This document shows positions 61,101 to 64,000 of a stretch of 64,000 nucleotides of DNA, piece after piece. Position numbers and translations under genes: made by a program. The notes under the pieces were generated by a model. The model saw only the letters and a program-made list of their open reading frames with translations. It had not been told where the DNA came from and made no database searches. Where the stretch lies: NCBI RefSeq assembly GCF_018398335.1, contig NZ_JAHBRX010000001.1:310001-374000 (forward strand), written 5' to 3'. Source of the stretch: Chelatococcus sp. HY11. GTDB taxonomy: Bacteria > Pseudomonadota > Alphaproteobacteria > Rhizobiales > Beijerinckiaceae. Numbering within the stretch: the first letter of the stretch is position 1; each line of letters begins with the position of its first letter.

Positions 61101-61241
61101 GTCATTCCGGGGCCGCGCGTCAGCGGGGAGCCCGAAGCCCTGAGCACTGGTGGCTGGCAAGAGGAACGACGGACGGGCACTCTGTTGGCCGCCGTGTTCA
61201 TGGATTCCGGGCTCGGACCTGTCGGCCCGCCCCGGAATGAC
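61101..61241. repeat. Interspersed-type element with GTCATTCCGGGGC ends
   Basis: GTCATTCCGGGGC at 61101-61113 and CGCCCCGGAATGAC near 61228-61241 are inverted ends of a 141-base GC-rich unit; inside it, further short inverted pieces such as GATTCCGGGCTCGG recur. This matches the look of intergenic mosaic elements found in many copies in Rhizobiales. It is one copy only in this window. Confidence 0.6.
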
Positions 61242-61297
61242 GCGGTGGTTCAAGAGGCGATCAGCAACCCGTTGCCATACGTGCAAGCCGCCACGCT

Positions 61298-62968
61298 TTA
61301 CGTGAAGGTGCGTCCGTCGGGATTGTCCAGGAAAGCGGCCGCGATCAATTCCCGAGTGTAGCTTTCCCGCGCGGCTTTGAAAATCGCGTCGACGGATCCG
61401 CGTTCGACCACCGCGCCCTGTTTCATCACGAGAATTTCGTCCGACAAGGCGCGCACGACGGCGAGATCGTGGCTGATGAACAGATAGGCGAGGCCGTATT
61501 TCGTCTGGAGATGCCGCAGCAGCTCGACGATCGATTTCTGCACGGACCTGTCGAGCGCTGACGTCGGCTCGTCCAGCACCACGACAGTCGGCTTGAGGAT
61601 CATGGTGCGGGCGATCGCGATGCGCTGCCGCTGGCCGCCGGAAAACTCGTGCGGGAACCGGTGACGCGTGGCGGGATCAAGCCAGACTTCCTCGAAGGCC
61701 TCCGCGGCGCGGCGATCGCGTTCCGCGCGGCTGAGCCCGGGCTCGTGCACCATGAGGCCTTCCGTCACGACTTCACCGGCGGTCAGCCGCGGTGACAGCG
61801 AGCCGTAGGGGTCCTGGAAGACGAGCTGGAGATGGCGCCGCAGGGGCCGCATGGCGCGCCGATCGGTGGGGTGGATGAGGGCGCCGTCGTAGCGCACGCT
61901 CCCCTCGGCGGGCACGAGCCCGAGGATAGCCCGTCCGAGCGTCGACTTGCCCGATCCGGACTCGCCGACGATACCGATCGTCTCACCCCGGCGAACGGAC
62001 AGATCAATGCCCTTCACCGCCTCGACGGTACGCACGTCGGTACCGAACAGACCGCGGCGCTGGCGGAAGGTGACGCGCATGTTTTGCGCAGACAGGACAA
62101 CCGGACTCTCCGGCGGCACCGGTGTCTTGCGGCCTGTGGGCTCGGCCTCGATGAGCATCTTGGTATAGGCGTCGCGCGGTTTTGCAAACAGTTCGCCTGT
62201 AAGGCCCTGTTCGACCACGGCGCCATGGCGCATGACATAGGTGCGGTCCGCGAAGCGCCGGACAATGCCCAGATCGTGGGTGATGAAGACGATCGCCATG
62301 CCGAATTCGTGCTGGAGATCGCGCAGGAGGTCCAGGATATGGGCCTGGACGGTGACGTCGAGCGCTGTTGTCGGCTCGTCGGCGATGAGCACGTCCGGCT
62401 TGTTGGCGAGCGCCATGGCGATCATGACGCGCTGCCGCTGGCCGCCCGAGAGCTCATGCGGGTAGGAATCGATCCGCTCGGCCGGGTTCGGAATCTGGAC
62501 TTTGGTCAATAACTCGACGGCGCGCGCGCGGGCGGCGCTCCGGCTCAGGCCGGAGTGGGCCATCAGGGGCTCGATGAGCTGCCGCTCGATCTTGAACAGG
62601 GGATCGAGCGAGGTCATCGGCTCCTGGAAGATCATCGCGATCGTCTTGCCGCGATAGCGGTTGAGCGCCTTCGGCGTCAGCCCGAGCAATTCCTCGCCGC
62701 GATAGCGGATCGAGCCCTGGGCGTTGCCGTTGGATGCCAGCAAGCCCATGGTCGCCATCATCGTCTGGCTCTTGCCCGAGCCGGACTCGCCGACGATCGC
62801 GACGGTCTCGCCCGCGCCTATGTCGATATCGATGCCCTTCACCGCCTCCACGACACCGTCATGGGTGGCGAAGGCGACCCTCAAGCCGCGGATCGCAAGG
62901 ATGGGCTCCTTGACGGCTCCGTTCAGTGTGTCGCCGCTCTGCGCTGGGAATATGGTCTCGGCAACCAT
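61298..62968 (-). CDS. Dipeptide/oligopeptide ABC transporter, fused double ATPase
   Basis: A 556-aa protein with two complete ABC ATPases (about 20-280 and 290-545), each with Walker A GESGSGKS, and signatures LSGGQRQRV and FSGGQRQRI; Walker B motifs are [11 protein letters not shown] and [11 protein letters not shown]. This is the DppDF/YejF fused form that powers peptide or microcin uptake. ATG 62968 shares a base with the permease stop and is preferred over the long 5' extension. The two genes form one operon read from the right. Confidence 0.92.
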   Translation of the reverse strand: MVAETIFPAQSGDTLNGAVKEPILAIRGLRVAFATHDGVVEAVKGIDIDIGAGETVAIVGESGSGKSQTMMATMGLLASNGNAQGSIRYRGEELLGLTPKALNRYRGKTIAMIFQEPMTSLDPLFKIERQLIEPLMAHSGLSRSAARARAVELLTKVQIPNPAERIDSYPHELSGGQRQRVMIAMALANKPDVLIADEPTTALDVTVQAHILDLLRDLQHEFGMAIVFITHDLGIVRRFADRTYVMRHGAVVEQGLTGELFAKPRDAYTKMLIEAEPTGRKTPVPPESPVVLSAQNMRVTFRQRRGLFGTDVRTVEAVKGIDLSVRRGETIGIVGESGSGKSTLGRAILGLVPAEGSVRYDGALIHPTDRRAMRPLRRHLQLVFQDPYGSLSPRLTAGEVVTEGLMVHEPGLSRAERDRRAAEAFEEVWLDPATRHRFPHEFSGGQRQRIAIARTMILKPTVVVLDEPTSALDRSVQKSIVELLRHLQTKYGLAYLFISHDLAVVRALSDEILVMKQGAVVERGSVDAIFKAARESYTRELIAAAFLDNPDGRTFT

Positions 62969-64000
62969 CAGCGATCTCGCGGGTCGAGGGCGTCGCGCAA
63001 GCCATCCCCGATGAAATTCAGCGCGAAGAGCGTGGACACGAAGAAGATCGCGGGGAAGATGATGAGATAGGGCGCGTTCTGGATATTGTTGGCGCCCTCG
63101 GCGATGAGCACGCCCCAGCTGGTCAGGGGCGCCTGCACGCCGAGGCCGAGGAAGGACAGGAAGCTCTCCAGGAGAATGATCTTCGGGACCATCAGGGTCA
63201 TGAAGACAACCACCGGCCCGAGCAGGTTGGGGATGATATGACGGCGCAGGATCGCCGGTTCGGAGACACCGAGCGCATGGGCGGCCTCCACGAATTCGCG
63301 GCGTTTCAGCGCGAGCGTCTGCCCACGGGTGATGCGCGCCATGTCGAGCCATTCGACCGCGCCGATGGCGACGAAGATCAGCACGAAATCCCGGCCGAAA
63401 TAGACGACGAGCAGAATGACGAAGAAGACGAAGGGCAGGGAATAGAGCACGTCGACGATGCGCATCATCACCATGTCGATGCGTCCGCCGAAGAAGCCGG
63501 CTGCGGCGCCGTAGCTGACGCCGATCACCAGGCTGACGAAAGTGGCGAGCAGGCCGACAAGGAGCGAGACGCGCCCGCCGACCATGATGCGGGTCATCAG
63601 GTCCCGCCCGGCGAGATCCGTGCCCATCAGGAAGAGCTGGCGCTGCACCGTGCCTTCGACGACGAGGCTCCTGCCGCCGTCCTCCGTTGCCACGACCCTG
63701 GCATCCCGGAACTGGTCGACACGGTCGATATAGCGCGTGTTGCGGGGATCAATCGGATTGGGCGCGGTCAGGGTGACCCTGAAGGTGGACCCGGTGATCG
63801 AGAAATCGCGCATGCCGATGCGCGCCCTGTCCAGCGCGCCTCTCATCGCTTCTTCCAGCGTGTCCTCAGCCGGATGGGCGCTGAGGCTCGGCGGCACGCC
63901 CACATAGGAGCGATAGACCTGATCGTAGGCATGGGGCGAGAGCCAGGGGCCGACGATGCAGAACAGCGTGATTGCGACGAGCACGATGAAGCTGACAACC
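62968..64000 (-). CDS. Peptide ABC transporter permease (YejE/DppC-like), 5' end outside the window
   Basis: The visible 344 codons form an inner-membrane permease. The frame stays open to base 64000, so the start lies beyond the edge. An N-terminal membrane segment is followed by a long periplasmic part (about 80 residues, with SVRD-like acidic turns), then the GTDLAGRDLMTRIMVGGRV segment and a five-helix core; EAAHALGVSEPAILRRHIIP is the EAA loop that touches the ATPase. The long periplasmic insertion is typical of YejE-type permeases. Confidence 0.9.
   Translation of the reverse strand, partial: VVSFIVLVAITLFCIVGPWLSPHAYDQVYRSYVGVPPSLSAHPAEDTLEEAMRGALDRARIGMRDFSITGSTFRVTLTAPNPIDPRNTRYIDRVDQFRDARVVATEDGGRSLVVEGTVQRQLFLMGTDLAGRDLMTRIMVGGRVSLLVGLLATFVSLVIGVSYGAAAGFFGGRIDMVMMRIVDVLYSLPFVFFVILLVVYFGRDFVLIFVAIGAVEWLDMARITRGQTLALKRREFVEAAHALGVSEPAILRRHIIPNLLGPVVVFMTLMVPKIILLESFLSFLGLGVQAPLTSWGVLIAEGANNIQNAPYLIIFPAIFFVSTLFALNFIGDGLRDALDPRDR

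Noticed and set aside
1-64000. CRISPR array, rRNA or insertion sequence
   Set aside because: No regularly spaced repeats, no rRNA-like blocks and no transposase frames were seen; the short tandem repeats at 48767 have no spacers.

Overview
The window reads as a chromosomal segment of a high-GC alphaproteobacterium, most likely in the order Hyphomicrobiales (Rhizobiales). This is inferred from codon use, the KDO, nodulation-type uronate and PrsD/PrsE-like genes, the folate and pab gene order, and a CTT-anticodon tRNA-Lys sequence. I cannot assign a genus.

Bases 1 to about 22,092 are the right arm of a siphovirus-type prophage, nearly all on the plus strand. In order it holds: a tail tube protein; a tail assembly chaperone with a visible -1 frameshift heptamer; a 1644-aa tape measure protein; tail tip proteins; collagen-like and propeller-like fibre proteins; a three-gene appendage cassette between two matching terminators; a lysis module (lipoprotein, GH19-like endolysin, holin, HNH nuclease, overlapping spanins, coiled-coil membrane protein, membrane-anchored serine protease); a metallophosphoesterase, a DUF1937-like and a DUF6378-like protein; and a small zinc-ribbon gene on the minus strand. 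The arm ends at a 49-base 3' fragment of tRNA-Lys, which I read as attR. Capsid, terminase, repressor and integrase genes are not in view and should lie to the left, with the intact tRNA at the far left end.

Bases 22.4 to 50.4 kb are a surface-glycan region. They hold a secreted propeller-like protein, a polysaccharide pyruvyltransferase, an unassigned glycosyltransferase-like protein, two small minus-strand genes, galU, a kdsA-kdsB-kdsD operon for CMP-KDO, two related TPR-plus-GT4 glycosyltransferases, a stand-alone TPR protein, a 1270-aa multidomain glycosyltransferase, a UDP-uronate epimerase and nucleotide-sugar dehydrogenase pair, and a type I secretion ABC/membrane-fusion pair. A 1.07-kb AT-rich gap and an orphan 352-aa gene follow. 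GalU, the dehydrogenase, the epimerase and the kds genes could supply UDP-glucose, UDP-uronates and CMP-KDO to the three large transferases. No Wzx/Wzy or KpsMT exporter is visible, so how the glycan leaves the cell is open.

Bases 50.4 to 64 kb are mostly housekeeping genes: an Rrf2 regulator; pterin carbinolamine dehydratase; a minus-strand run nagK-like, nagB-II-like, folP, folB, folK, cytochrome c, pabB, pabA, pabC; cysK; a BON-LysM protein; and an oligopeptide-type ABC transporter whose permease runs off the right edge.
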